In this document: piece by piece, positions 9,326 through 17,633 of the stretch
How positions within the stretch are numbered: the first letter of the stretch is position 1
Layout of the letters: each line of letters begins with the position of its first letter
NCBI GenBank assembly: GCA_014896485.1
Contig: JADBKH010000007.1
Span: forward strand, 19,963-83,962
DNA from: Bacillota bacterium
GTDB taxonomy: Bacteria; Bacillota; Bacilli; Bu12
Direction of reading: 5' to 3'
DNA length: 64,000 nucleotides
Translations under genes and position numbers: made by a program
The notes under the pieces: generated by a model
What the model saw: only the letters and a program-made list of their open reading frames with translations
What the model was told of the DNA's origin: nothing
Database searches by the model: none

Positions 9326-10645
9326 ATGCCGAGTCCATCTGCTGAAATGGTCGCCGCGGATTCTATTTGGGTCGTGCTCACGGCTGTCTTGGTCATGTTT
9401 ATGCAGGCGGGATTTGCACTCTTGGAGACAGGGTCAACACGCTCCAAAAACGCAGGGCACGTCGCTTCCAAGAACTTGTTGAGTTTTGGTATTGCAACTC
9501 TGGTGTTTTTTGCCGTCGGCTTTGGCATTGCTTTCGGCAATGGCAACACCATCATTGGTACCTCAGGCTTTTTCCTCAATGTCAGCGACAATCGTGTCAA
9601 CGACGTTTTTTCTTCTCTCAGTTTTTCGACGGTCCCTTTGGGAGCCAAGTACCTGTTTGAACTGGTTTTCGCTGCAGTCTCGCTCGCTATCGTGTGGGGA
9701 GGGCTTGCCGAACGCGCCAAGCTGATCGTTTACTTTATCTTTGGCATTGTCTTTTCGGCGATCATCTACCCGGTCATTGGGCACTGGATTTGGGGAGGTG
9801 GTTGGCTCTCCGAATTGGGCATGCAAGACTTTGCCGGCTCAACAGTTGTTCACTTGCAAGGTGGCGTCGCCGCCTTGATCGGAGCCATTCTGCTTGGGCC
9901 GCGCATTGGCAAGTTCAATGCAGACGGTACCCCCAACAACTTGCGTGGACACAATCTGGTCTATACCGTTTTAGGGACGTTTATCCTGTGGTTTGGTTGG
10001 TTTGGCTTTAATCCCGGTTCAACTTTGGCGGCCAGTGGCGCATTCTTTGCTTACGTGGCGATGACGACCAACATCGCTGCTGCAGCAGGCGGCGTAGTGG
10101 GGATGTTGGTCGCTTGGGCCCATTCGGGCAAGCCAGATATTGTTGCAATGGTGAATGGTGTCCTCGGGGCACTGGTGGCCATCACAGCAAGTTGCGCCTA
10201 TGTGGAACCAGGTGGGGCTGTCATCGTTGGCGCAGTCGCTGGGTTGATCAGCTATTTCGGGGTTTTGATGGTGGAACGCTGGTGGAAAGTCGATGATCCC
10301 ATCGGTGCCTTTGGCGTTCATGGCCTCTGCGGTATCTGGGGGACCCTCGCAACGGGATTTTTGGCTTCTCCTCGTCTTGTTCACACCGTGGGCATCGGAA
10401 ACCCGGGCCTTTTTTACGGTGGGGGAGTACACCAGCTATTGGTACAGTTGGAAGGCATCCTTGCTTGTGGTGCTTTCACCGCCGCAGCAAGTTTCATCGT
10501 GCTCTATGCCATCAAGAAGACAGTGGGTTTGCGCGTCACTTCGGAAGAAGAACTCCTTGGCCTCGATATGTCCGAGCACGGAACGTGGGGCTATCCTGAA
10601 GTCTTTGAAGATCGGACTGCGGCAGCAAACGATTCACAAAAGTAA
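9326..10645 (+). CDS. amt: Ammonium transporter, Amt family
   Basis: Membrane channel for ammonium/ammonia uptake, 439 residues and about 11 membrane helices. Family features include the beginning LVMFMQAGFALLETG, the IYPVIGHWIWGGGWL segment, DFAGSTVVH (pore and phosphate-like DFAG motif) and the pore histidines in VHLQGG and FGVHGLCGIWG. SD ggaggg just upstream. No PII gene (glnK) follows; a terminator lies 27 bp after the stop, so amt is transcribed alone. The upstream GlnR/TnrA-like box predicts nitrogen control, probably high expression on poor nitrogen sources. Confidence 0.96.
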   Translation: MPSPSAEMVAADSIWVVLTAVLVMFMQAGFALLETGSTRSKNAGHVASKNLLSFGIATLVFFAVGFGIAFGNGNTIIGTSGFFLNVSDNRVNDVFSSLSFSTVPLGAKYLFELVFAAVSLAIVWGGLAERAKLIVYFIFGIVFSAIIYPVIGHWIWGGGWLSELGMQDFAGSTVVHLQGGVAALIGAILLGPRIGKFNADGTPNNLRGHNLVYTVLGTFILWFGWFGFNPGSTLAASGAFFAYVAMTTNIAAAAGGVVGMLVAWAHSGKPDIVAMVNGVLGALVAITASCAYVEPGGAVIVGAVAGLISYFGVLMVERWWKVDDPIGAFGVHGLCGIWGTLATGFLASPRLVHTVGIGNPGLFYGGGVHQLLVQLEGILACGAFTAAASFIVLYAIKKTVGLRVTSEEELLGLDMSEHGTWGYPEVFEDRTAAANDSQK

Positions 10646-10671
10646 CCTGTTTCTACGAGGAACTGCCCAAT

Positions 10672-10706
10672 CTAAAACGGCCACCTTTGCAAGGCGGCCG
10701 TTTTAG
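10672..10706 (+). terminator. Intrinsic terminator after amt
   Basis: 11-bp perfect stem ctaaaacggcc / ggccgttttag (10672-10682 and 10696-10706) with T residues in the 3' arm. It ends the amt transcript; the A-rich 5' arm means it could also act in the other direction. Confidence 0.85.
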
Positions 10707-10790
10707 CGCAGACGGACAAGGGCTTCCGCATAGATTGGATTCAGGTTTTGCGGCGACGCTAAAGACTGCGGCATGAGGGAAGGACGCGAT

Positions 10791-11729
10791 GTGATCAAAT
10801 CGAAGGAGAACCTAAAGGATTCGGTCAAGAGTGCGAGTCTGACGTCAGGACGAGTTTCTGAGAAAACCTCCTCCGAGCGATCCCTAGAAATGCCCCGTCT
10901 TTTGCCGGAAGAAAACCAGGCACAACATGCTCTCCTGTGTGAGTTGGAAGAACTGGTGGGCTTGGGAGAAGTCAAGTCCCTGGTGAAAGAGATTTATGCC
11001 TATACGGAGATCCAGAAACGACGTCAGGCGGTTGGGTTAAGTGGGGATGCGCTGGTTTTGCATATGGTTTTCAAGGGAAATCCAGGAACCGGGAAAACGA
11101 CGGTTGCGCGGTTGCTGGGTAAAATGTTTGCGGCAATGGGGATTCTCTCCAAAGGACATATGGTTGAAGTCGAGCGGGCTGATTTGGTAGGTGAATATAT
11201 CGGACATACCGCTCAGAAGACGCGCGAACAGGTACTGAAGGCACTGGGAGGGGTCCTGTTCATTGATGAAGCGTATTCGCTGGCCCGAGGGGGGATAAAA
11301 GACTTTGGCCGGGAGGCAATCGATACGCTCGTCAAAGCAATGGAGGATCACCGCAACGATTTTATCCTGATCTTGGCCGGTTACCGTGTGGAGATGGAGT
11401 ATTTTCTACAGAGCAATCCGGGGCTGCCGTCACGGTTTCCCATCCAGGTTGAGTTCCCGGACTATACTGCGGTCGAGCTGTTGCAAATTGCAGAACAGAT
11501 GCTGGCCAAAAGAGATTACGAACTAACCCCCGTAGCTCGGCAGCGCCTGTTGTTATTTCTCGAAGATCAAGTGGGACGTCATATGCGCAACTTTGGAAAT
11601 GCGCGATTGGTACGCAACTTGATCGAAAAAGCGATACGCCGTCAGGCAATGCGGTTGATCGATCGACCGTTTCTCTCAAAAGAGGAGCTGATGGTCATCA
11701 CTGCAGAAGATCTCATTCTTTCTATTTAG
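10791..11729 (+). CDS. spoVK: Stage V sporulation protein K, AAA+ ATPase
   Basis: CbxX/CfxQ-type AAA+ ATPase needed in B. subtilis for normal spore maturation. From the chosen GTG the protein has 312 residues: a variable N-terminus of about 50 residues, Walker A GNPGTGKTT (about 96-104), Walker B GGVLFIDEAYSL (about 152-163) and a C-terminal lid with GNARLVRNLIEKAI. An ATG exists at 10773 but lacks an SD; agggaagga (10776-10784) sits at the right distance before the GTG at 10791. The spoVK-ynbB-glnR-glnA order is that of B. subtilis, except that hflX (ynbA) is absent between spoVK and ynbB. Confidence 0.88.
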   Translation: MIKSKENLKDSVKSASLTSGRVSEKTSSERSLEMPRLLPEENQAQHALLCELEELVGLGEVKSLVKEIYAYTEIQKRRQAVGLSGDALVLHMVFKGNPGTGKTTVARLLGKMFAAMGILSKGHMVEVERADLVGEYIGHTAQKTREQVLKALGGVLFIDEAYSLARGGIKDFGREAIDTLVKAMEDHRNDFILILAGYRVEMEYFLQSNPGLPSRFPIQVEFPDYTAVELLQIAEQMLAKRDYELTPVARQRLLLFLEDQVGRHMRNFGNARLVRNLIEKAIRRQAMRLIDRPFLSKEELMVITAEDLILSI

Positions 11730-11752
11730 CTTAAGCCGAGACGATCCATCTT

Positions 11753-13129
11753 GTGTTGAAGCTGCTGTGTATTGAAAATGGGGCTACGCTTCACAAACTG
11801 TGTATAGGTCGGGTAGGATATTGCTTTACCCGAGAATGGAGGAGCACGACGGCCGTAGAAGAATGGCACGCTTTTTATGCAGAATTCGTACAAGCCCATG
11901 ATTTGGATCCAGCTCTGGCCCTGCTTGCCGCTGAGGTGGAGGAACAGATTACACCCGTCTTGGAAGGTATCCGTCGCCGTTCTTTCTCATGGACAAGCCG
12001 CATTTTGCAGGGCTTTGCTGCTTGTGGACTTCAAGAAAGCGATTTGTGGGGAAAAAGTGGCTACGGCTATGGGGATCGTGGACGTGCAGTGTTGGAAGCA
12101 GTTTATACACAACTGTTTAAGAGCGAGGCAGCGCTGGTACGGCCCCAGATCGTTTCAGGGACCCATGCCTTGGTCCTGGCCGCTCGAGCGGCTGTACCTG
12201 TCGGCAAAGAACTGCTATGTGCAGCACCGCCTTATGAGACGCTGCAGACTGCTTTTGATTTGCATGGGGAGGTAGGCCAGTTTGAAGGACGCACTGTGCG
12301 CATTGTGGGAAAGGCAAATGCCACGTTGCCCACTCCCCAAGAGATTGCGACTGCTGTCGGCCCACAGACGGCTGCACTCATGTTGCAACGATCGCGGGGA
12401 TACCAGCTCCATCGCGGCGTGATGACCAACGCTCGTTTAAACACCTATCTCCAAGCCATCCGCGCAGCCGGCGTTCAAGTTCCGATCCTTGTCGACAATT
12501 GTTACGGGGAATTTGTGGAAGAAGAAGAGCCGACTGCACTTGGGGCAGATTTGGTGGCCGGCTCTCTCATCAAAAATCCTGGAGGCGGGATTGCACTGAC
12601 AGGCGGATACTTGGCCGGTCGCAAAATGCTCGTGCAAGCAGCAGCCTCCTCCTTGATTGCGCCTGGCCTAGATGGAGAGGTGGGGCCAACAGCCCCCTTG
12701 TTGCGTGGGATGTTGCTTGGACTTTTCCTGGCTCCCCAAATGGTTGCGCATGCACTATCGGGTGCCGTCTTTCTTGCAGCCCTTTTTGAAAAACTTGGTT
12801 TTCCTGTTTCTCCACAATGGAAGGAGCCGCGCGGGGACATTGTCCAGTCCGTGACGTTGGGCAGTAGGGAACGGTTGCTTGCCTTCTGCAGAGCTGTTCA
12901 AGCCCATTCTCCGATCGACGCAAATGCGCTTCCCGAACCTGGGAGACTGGCAGGGTACGATTCACCCGTTGTCATGGCTGCTGGAAATTTTGTGCAGGGT
13001 GGATCTTTGGAACTTTCGGCTGATGCGCCATTGCAATCGCCGTACACGGTCTTTTGGCAAGGCGGATTGTCCGAAGGCCAAACGCGCATTGCCGCCCTGG
13101 CAGCGGCTGCGGCAGTTACGACGTTGTGA
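11753..13129 (+). CDS. ynbB: YnbB-like PLP-dependent Cys/Met-metabolism family protein
   Basis: A fold-type I PLP enzyme of the family often called aluminium resistance or methionine gamma-lyase-like protein. Visible motifs: GYGYGDRGR, RPQIVSGTHAL (cofactor-phosphate region), VDNCYGEFVEEEEP with the PLP-ring Asp, and SLIKNPGGGIA with the Schiff-base Lys. The reaction is not known. The N-terminus is uncertain: alignment with relatives (about 420 aa) predicts a start near 11846-11900, and a strong SD ggaggag lies at 11838-11844, yet no ATG, GTG or TTG follows in frame. The only standard in-frame start is TTG 11753, used here, which has no clear SD and makes the protein about 30 residues longer than usual. 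Confidence 0.85.
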   Translation: MLKLLCIENGATLHKLCIGRVGYCFTREWRSTTAVEEWHAFYAEFVQAHDLDPALALLAAEVEEQITPVLEGIRRRSFSWTSRILQGFAACGLQESDLWGKSGYGYGDRGRAVLEAVYTQLFKSEAALVRPQIVSGTHALVLAARAAVPVGKELLCAAPPYETLQTAFDLHGEVGQFEGRTVRIVGKANATLPTPQEIATAVGPQTAALMLQRSRGYQLHRGVMTNARLNTYLQAIRAAGVQVPILVDNCYGEFVEEEEPTALGADLVAGSLIKNPGGGIALTGGYLAGRKMLVQAAASSLIAPGLDGEVGPTAPLLRGMLLGLFLAPQMVAHALSGAVFLAALFEKLGFPVSPQWKEPRGDIVQSVTLGSRERLLAFCRAVQAHSPIDANALPEPGRLAGYDSPVVMAAGNFVQGGSLELSADAPLQSPYTVFWQGGLSEGQTRIAALAAAAAVTTL

Positions 13130-13130
13130 A

Positions 13131-13146
13131 TGTCACATTTCTGACA
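13131..13146 (+). promoter_or_regulatory. Probable GlnR operator of glnRA
   Basis: A perfect inverted repeat TGTCA-N6-TGACA just upstream of the glnR -35 element, centred about 48 bp before the predicted start of transcription. This is where B. subtilis GlnR binds its own operon. The half sites match the consensus TGTNA / TNACA, but the spacer is 6 bp instead of 7, so binding strength is uncertain. Confidence 0.6.
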
Positions 13147-13151
13147 TGCTC

Positions 13152-13180
13152 TTGACGAAAAGGGAAAGAATCGATACTCT
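13152..13180 (+). promoter_or_regulatory. SigA promoter of glnRA
   Basis: TTGACG (13152-13157), 17-bp spacer, TACTCT (13175-13180). It lies directly downstream of the inverted repeat at 13131 and upstream of both possible glnR starts. Confidence 0.6.
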
Positions 13181-13236
13181 TATAAGGAGAGATGAATCGT
13201 GGAATGACCAAGCAAGACATAAAGGTGGGCGATGGT

Positions 13237-13647
13237 ATGGAAGATTTGCGCCGGAGCGTTGCGCTTTTCCCCATGGGCATTGTCATGAAACTGACAGGAC
13301 TGACGGCACGGCAGATTCGTTATTACGAGACCCATCATCTTGTTTCTCCGGAGAGGACCAAAGGACATCAGCGGCTTTTCTCACTCAACGACATCGATCG
13401 TTTGCTCGAAATAAAAAAATTGATCGATCAAGGATTGAATATTGCTGGTATCCAAGCGGTTTTGGGTGGGCAGGCAGCCCCGCCGGCGACGGAGAGTCGC
13501 CAGAAGCGGGAGCAGCGCCTAGAGCGGGAACGTTTGACCGAGGCGGATGTTCATGAAATGCTTGAGACGTACTTGGCCTCTCGGGGTGCAAGTAGTCTTA
13601 ATGAAGCTTTGCCGTTGGGAGAGCTTTCACGTTTCTTGCGTTCGTGA
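13237..13647 (+). CDS. glnR: Transcriptional regulator GlnR (MerR family)
   Basis: Repressor of glutamine synthetase and other nitrogen genes; in Bacillus it is activated by contact with feedback-inhibited glutamine synthetase. 136 residues from the chosen start: winged HTH of MerR type ([28 protein letters not shown]) and a short C-terminal tail ending GELSRFLRS, similar to the tail that senses GlnA. An upstream ATG at 13192 is also in frame, but its SD is too close. The ATG at 13237 follows aaggtggg and begins [16 protein letters not shown], which lines up with the B. subtilis N-terminus; length is then 136 against 135. glnA follows after 55 bp. Confidence 0.93.
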   Translation: MEDLRRSVALFPMGIVMKLTGLTARQIRYYETHHLVSPERTKGHQRLFSLNDIDRLLEIKKLIDQGLNIAGIQAVLGGQAAPPATESRQKREQRLERERLTEADVHEMLETYLASRGASSLNEALPLGELSRFLRS

Positions 13648-13702
13648 TACGTTACTGCCATCCTATTGCTCATGTAGCCAAGGGTATCTGAAGGAGGAAG
13701 CG

Positions 13703-15037
13703 ATGGCGCGTTATACGCGGGAAGAGATCTTACGTGAAGCGGACGAAGCAGGCGTTAATTTTATCCGTCTGCAGTTTACCGATCTGCTCGGCATTCTCAA
13801 AAACGTTGAGATTCCACGCAATCAGTTGGAAAAAGCGCTCGATGACAAGATCATGTTTGACGGTTCCTCTATTGAAGGATTTGTCCGCATCGAGGAATCG
13901 GACATGTATCTCTATCCGGACTATGATACATGGATGGTTTTCCCATGGCGTCCCGAAGGGAACGTGGTGGCGCGTTTGATCTGTGACATTTACAATCCTG
14001 ATGGGACGCCTTTCTTGGGCGATCCGCGCAGAGTGCTGCGTCGCCAAGTTGAACATGCCAAACAGATGGGCTTTTCCGCGATGAATGTGGGTCCTGAAGC
14101 GGAGTTCTTCTTGTTTAAGCTGGGCGAAGATCATCAACCCACGACGGAGCCGAGTGACGAAGGGTCGTACTTCGATCTGGCGCCGGTCGACGTCGGTGAA
14201 AACTGTCGGCGGGATATCGTCCTCCTTTTAGAACAAATGGGGTTTGAAGTAGAGGCAAGCCATCATGAGGTGGCGACTGGCCAACATGAAATTGATTTCA
14301 AGTATGCCGACGCGATTACCACAGCGGACAATTTGATGACGTTCAAATTGGTGGTTCGCACAGTGGCCCAGCAGCACGGCCTTCATGCGACGTTCATGCC
14401 AAAGCCGGTCTTTGGCATCAACGGCTCGGGGATGCATTGCCACCAGTCTTTGTTTTCGGGCAATGAGAATGTCTTCTACGATCCTGCAGATCCGATGGGG
14501 CTTTCTTCGACGGCCCGCTCTTATATCGCTGGTATCCTGCGCCATGCCCGCGGTTTTGCGGCGATTACAAATCCGACGGTCAATTCATACAAGCGTTTGG
14601 TTCCCGGCTATGAAGCTCCCGTCTATGTCGCATGGTCCGGGCGCAACCGTAGTCCTCTCGTGCGGGTACCGGCTTCGCGTGGTCTCTCGACGCGTATTGA
14701 GGTACGCAATCCGGATCCTGCTGCAAACCCTTATCTTGCTTTTGCCGCCATGCTTGCAAGCGGATTGGATGGTATCGATCAAGAGCTCAATCCACCTGTG
14801 CCTGTCGATCGGAACATCTACACGATGAACGAGCAAGAGCGTCGGCAAGAAGGCATCGTGAGTCTGCCTGCCGATCTCCATGAAGCTTTGGAGGCTTTAA
14901 AGGCTGATGCTGTCGTCACCGAAGCATTGGGAGAACACGTACTGACGCGGTTCATCGAAGCAAAATCGATTGAGTGGGATATGTTTCGGACGCAAGTCCA
15001 CCCTTGGGAACTCAAGCAATACTTTACAATGTATTGA
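13703..15037 (+). CDS. glnA: Glutamine synthetase, type I
   Basis: Dodecameric enzyme that makes glutamine from glutamate, ammonia and ATP. 444 residues, the same length as B. subtilis GlnA, with the beta-grasp N-domain ([10 protein letters not shown]), the metal-binding EAEFFLF, the substrate region [10 protein letters not shown], and the ATP-binding loop [17 protein letters not shown]. No adenylylation-site tyrosine motif is obvious near the C-terminus, as expected for the GSI-alpha enzymes that GlnR senses. Strong SD aaggaggaag before ATG 13703; the frame is open further upstream but that part has no SD. The operon ends at a large palindromic terminator. Confidence 0.97.
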   Translation: MARYTREEILREADEAGVNFIRLQFTDLLGILKNVEIPRNQLEKALDDKIMFDGSSIEGFVRIEESDMYLYPDYDTWMVFPWRPEGNVVARLICDIYNPDGTPFLGDPRRVLRRQVEHAKQMGFSAMNVGPEAEFFLFKLGEDHQPTTEPSDEGSYFDLAPVDVGENCRRDIVLLLEQMGFEVEASHHEVATGQHEIDFKYADAITTADNLMTFKLVVRTVAQQHGLHATFMPKPVFGINGSGMHCHQSLFSGNENVFYDPADPMGLSSTARSYIAGILRHARGFAAITNPTVNSYKRLVPGYEAPVYVAWSGRNRSPLVRVPASRGLSTRIEVRNPDPAANPYLAFAAMLASGLDGIDQELNPPVPVDRNIYTMNEQERRQEGIVSLPADLHEALEALKADAVVTEALGEHVLTRFIEAKSIEWDMFRTQVHPWELKQYFTMY

Positions 15038-15061
15038 TCATATTGATCCCATAGACTTTCT

Positions 15062-15105
15062 TGATCAAAAGGAACGGCAGGAATTCCTGCCGTTCCTTTT
15101 GATCA
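15062..15105 (+). terminator. Bidirectional terminator between glnA and lexA
   Basis: A perfect 44-bp palindrome with no spacer (centre gaattc at 15081-15086). The A-rich and T-rich outer arms make it usable in both directions for the convergent glnA and lexA. The lexA stop codon (15103-15105) lies inside the outer arm, so the lexA coding end and its terminator overlap. Confidence 0.92.
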
Positions 15106-15720
15106 TTGCCAGAGGCGCAGCAGCCCAACTACTTTGCCGACAATGGTGACGTGATCGTAAAAAAGCGGAGCCATGACAGGGTTTTCGGGCTGCAGACGGA
15201 CGCGGTTTTGCTCGATGAAAAGGCGTTTGATGGTCACTTCGTTGGTATTGACCAGCGCTACGACGATATCTCCGTTGGCAGCAGTGGGAGTCGCATGTAC
15301 CAGTGCCAAATCTCCATCCAAGATGCCGGCTTCGATCATGCTTTCACCGCTGACGCGAAGCAAAAAATAATCCTCTGGACGCGCCCACCCTGCAGGGATG
15401 GGATAGTATCCTTCGATATTTTCTACGGCTGTAATCGGTGCACCGGCTGTGACCTTGCCAATGAGCGGAATGTAGGCGGTCGGTTCCCGTACCGTAGCTT
15501 CGGGCAGATCTACCAGCTCGATCGCACGAGAGCGCTGTCCGTAGCGCCGGATATATCCTTTGCGTTCCAGATTGGCCAAATGGCTGTGAACTGTGGCAGT
15601 GGAATGAATTCCAAGGGCTTCGCCAATTTCACGGACCGATGGCGGATAACCACGTAGCGCGAGCTGTCTCCGAATGAAGGAAAGGACCTCCTGTTGTCTG
15701 CGTGTCAATTCCTCCGCCAT
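15103..15720 (-). CDS. lexA: SOS repressor LexA
   Basis: Represses DNA-damage genes and self-cleaves when RecA filaments form. 205 residues: winged HTH in the first 65 residues (PPSVREIGEALGIHSTATVHSHLANLERKGYI), cleavage site Ala92-Gly93 in KVTAGAPITA, catalytic Ser127 (GESM) and Lys165 (EVTIKRL). All residues for self-cleavage are present. Its own promoter carries a near-consensus LexA box. Convergent to glnA. No yneA-like gene lies upstream in this window, unlike B. subtilis. Confidence 0.96.
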   Translation of the reverse strand: MAEELTRRQQEVLSFIRRQLALRGYPPSVREIGEALGIHSTATVHSHLANLERKGYIRRYGQRSRAIELVDLPEATVREPTAYIPLIGKVTAGAPITAVENIEGYYPIPAGWARPEDYFLLRVSGESMIEAGILDGDLALVHATPTAANGDIVVALVNTNEVTIKRLFIEQNRVRLQPENPVMAPLFYDHVTIVGKVVGLLRLWQ

Positions 15721-15747
15721 CCCATCACCTCTAAAGCCCTTATCGTA

Positions 15748-15773
15748 CGATCATTTGTTCGATTGCTATTATA
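15748..15773 (-). promoter_or_regulatory. lexA promoter with LexA (SOS) box
   Basis: On the minus strand a perfect TATAAT (15773-15768) is followed by CGAACAAATGATCG (15761-15748), which matches the Gram-positive LexA consensus CGAACRNRYGTTYG except at one position in the second half. The box overlaps the predicted start of transcription, fitting autorepression. The -35 element is weak (TCTTCA at 15796-15791). Confidence 0.75.
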
Positions 15774-15824
15774 GCAGCTTTGTACTGCCATGAAGACCCA
15801 CTGCACCTGGATATCTCGCTAAAA

Positions 15825-16031
15825 CTAGCGGCCGTTCTCACGTTGATGTAGGGAGTGGTAAACGCCGATCATTTCTTCAAACTCTTCATAGCTGACAGTA
15901 AGGCGCGACTGAGGACGCTGTAACGCATCATAGGCACAGATGAGCAGAGAGCCTGGCATGTAGGGTATCATGGTAAGGAATTCTCCATGGATGCTTTGCG
16001 GATCTGGATTGACGGGACGCTTACGAAACAT
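15825..16031 (-). CDS. Small hypothetical protein (68 aa)
   Basis: I do not recognise the family. The protein begins FRKRPVNPDPQS, has a short hydrophobic stretch (MIPYMPGSLLICAYDAL) and a charged tail with SYEEFEEMIGVYHSLHQ. The ATG at 16031 has a good SD (gaaggtgat on the minus strand), which argues for a real gene over the longer TTG-started form. It is divergent from the next gene, so the about 50 bp between them must hold both start regions. Confidence 0.5.
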   Translation of the reverse strand: MFRKRPVNPDPQSIHGEFLTMIPYMPGSLLICAYDALQRPQSRLTVSYEEFEEMIGVYHSLHQRENGR

Positions 16032-16082
16032 ATTGATCACCTTCAGCAAAACGATAGCACAAAAGAGGAGGCAAACAGGTGC

Positions 16083-16670
16083 ATGTGGGAGGGCGATCCT
16101 GGATTTTCTTACTACCTTCGCTGGTTACGTCAGGCTGGACCTTTGGCATCCTACCTGAGCCAAGAGCCCTTTTGGGAATGGGAGTTACCACAAGAATGTA
16201 GTCAAATCGCCTTGGGACAAGCGGATTCTGCCGATTCACCTGTTGCGGGTGTGGTGCGGCGGGATGCACGTACGTTGTGGATCCTTCCACTGGAGGCAGC
16301 GTCTGCAGTGCAAAGCATTCGCCAATGGGCACGGGAGGGGGGCGTGGTACCTCTTCTCGTGCCACATCCAGCCACCTTGCGGACTCCGGAGATGCGCCAA
16401 TGGCAGCAGGCGTTATGGCTTTCATCGGCGGTTTTGCCCCATTCGGCCTTCCCTTCCCAAGGTGTGCTACTTTTGGTCGCTGCAAAGCGAGGACCCAATG
16501 AGACGTTTCGTACGCTGGGCCCCCAAGATATGCCACCTGATTTCTTGCTGGCGGCGATGGGGATGGACAGGGCGTTCTTCTTTGAACCACTTGGCGACGA
16601 TTTGACGATGTATGCTCGTTACCTGCAAGATAGCGGAGTAACGGTACGCGTGATCCAATCCTTCAAGTAA
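16083..16670 (+). CDS. Hypothetical protein (195 aa)
   Basis: No family recognised. The SD agaggagg (16064-16071) favours ATG 16083 over the longer frame. The sequence is Trp-rich in its first third (WEGDPGFSYYLRWLRQ, FWEWELP), followed by an alpha/beta-looking section (RTLWILPLEAASAVQSIRQWA, GVVPLLVPHPATL, GVLLLVAAKRG) and an end DDLTMYARYLQDSGVTVRVIQSFK. No signal peptide or membrane helix. A gap of 106 bp separates it from the next plus-strand gene, a methyltransferase, with which it might form a lineage-specific pair. Confidence 0.6.
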   Translation: MWEGDPGFSYYLRWLRQAGPLASYLSQEPFWEWELPQECSQIALGQADSADSPVAGVVRRDARTLWILPLEAASAVQSIRQWAREGGVVPLLVPHPATLRTPEMRQWQQALWLSSAVLPHSAFPSQGVLLLVAAKRGPNETFRTLGPQDMPPDFLLAAMGMDRAFFFEPLGDDLTMYARYLQDSGVTVRVIQSFK

Positions 16671-16776
16671 AGGGAATGGATGAATCGTTCGATCTTCTGA
16701 CAGCGCTCGATGAAATTTCAGGGAAAGGAGAGCACACGAACTTTCACTGGAAGGAAGTTCGATCCTGTGGGAAGCG

Positions 16777-17592
16777 ATGAGCAGTGGAGGATATGGGGTA
16801 CAGGGATGGCATTCGGATGAAGAAGCGCTTCCACCAAAGTGGGTTACGTTGGCAACGTTGGCCCACCCGACCAAGCGCTGGCTGTGGTCACTCCCCTTGC
16901 ACCGAGAGGTAGCAGCGGTCGTTGAACTGACATCACTGTACTCGGATAAGCCGATGACAGCGATCGATGTAGGCAGTGGATATGGATTGTGGACAGCCTT
17001 GCTGGCAGGAGAAGGTATTCAAACCGTCGGAATTGAGCGTGATATGGAAAGGGTGCAGTGGGCCCGCGATCACTTTGGAAGTGCAAAGGCAACTTACCAC
17101 TGTGCTTCTATTGATGCCGTTGCAGAGAAATGGTCAGGCTGTTCGATTGCCTTGGTCTCTTGGTGCCCTCCCGGGATTGACTGGCGTTCAGAGATGACTA
17201 CGTTGGCCCCCCAACTGCTATGGGAGATTGGGATGCCTGGAGGCGTTGGGACCAGTGTTCCAACGCATTACCGAATGGTAGCGAGGTGGCGCTCGCCAAG
17301 TTGGGTCGATGTACTCAACGCTGCGTTGGCACATTGGCATGCTGGAAGGGGCGAGGGAAACATTCGGTGGTTGCCAGAGGGAAGCACTGTAAATACAGTT
17401 TTTGCCCGTGAAGAACGTCTGACGACTGCAGTAAAGATTGCCTGGGCGAGACGCTGGCAGGTTGCTTGGAAGGCGACGATTCAAGCGCCTGAGGGTTATC
17501 CATGGGAAGCAGGATACGCGGCCTTAGGCTTGTTGCCTGCAACCCCAACTGTAACAGGTGAGAGGCTTTGGGACATCGAGCTGTTTGACTGA
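16777..17592 (+). CDS. Class I SAM-dependent methyltransferase, target unknown
   Basis: 271 residues. SAM motif I is AIDVGSGYGLWTALLAGEG, followed by the acidic residue of motif II (TVGIERD) and a motif IV-like ALVSWCPPGIDW. The C-terminal 100 residues are Trp- and Ala-rich and do not match a subfamily I know. The ATG has only a weak SD (gtgggaagcg). The substrate may be small molecule, RNA or protein; nothing in the context decides. It precedes the fumarase gene by 41 bp and could share a transcript with it. Confidence 0.65.
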   Translation: MSSGGYGVQGWHSDEEALPPKWVTLATLAHPTKRWLWSLPLHREVAAVVELTSLYSDKPMTAIDVGSGYGLWTALLAGEGIQTVGIERDMERVQWARDHFGSAKATYHCASIDAVAEKWSGCSIALVSWCPPGIDWRSEMTTLAPQLLWEIGMPGGVGTSVPTHYRMVARWRSPSWVDVLNAALAHWHAGRGEGNIRWLPEGSTVNTVFAREERLTTAVKIAWARRWQVAWKATIQAPEGYPWEAGYAALGLLPATPTVTGERLWDIELFD

Positions 17593-17633
17593 GGTATAAT
17601 TCGTAAGTGCAAACAGGAACGAGGAGGAAAAAG

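Noticed and set aside
12879..13556. 225-residue plus-strand frame bridging ynbB and glnR
   Set aside because: Covers the glnR promoter and operator, and its sequence has no domain features.
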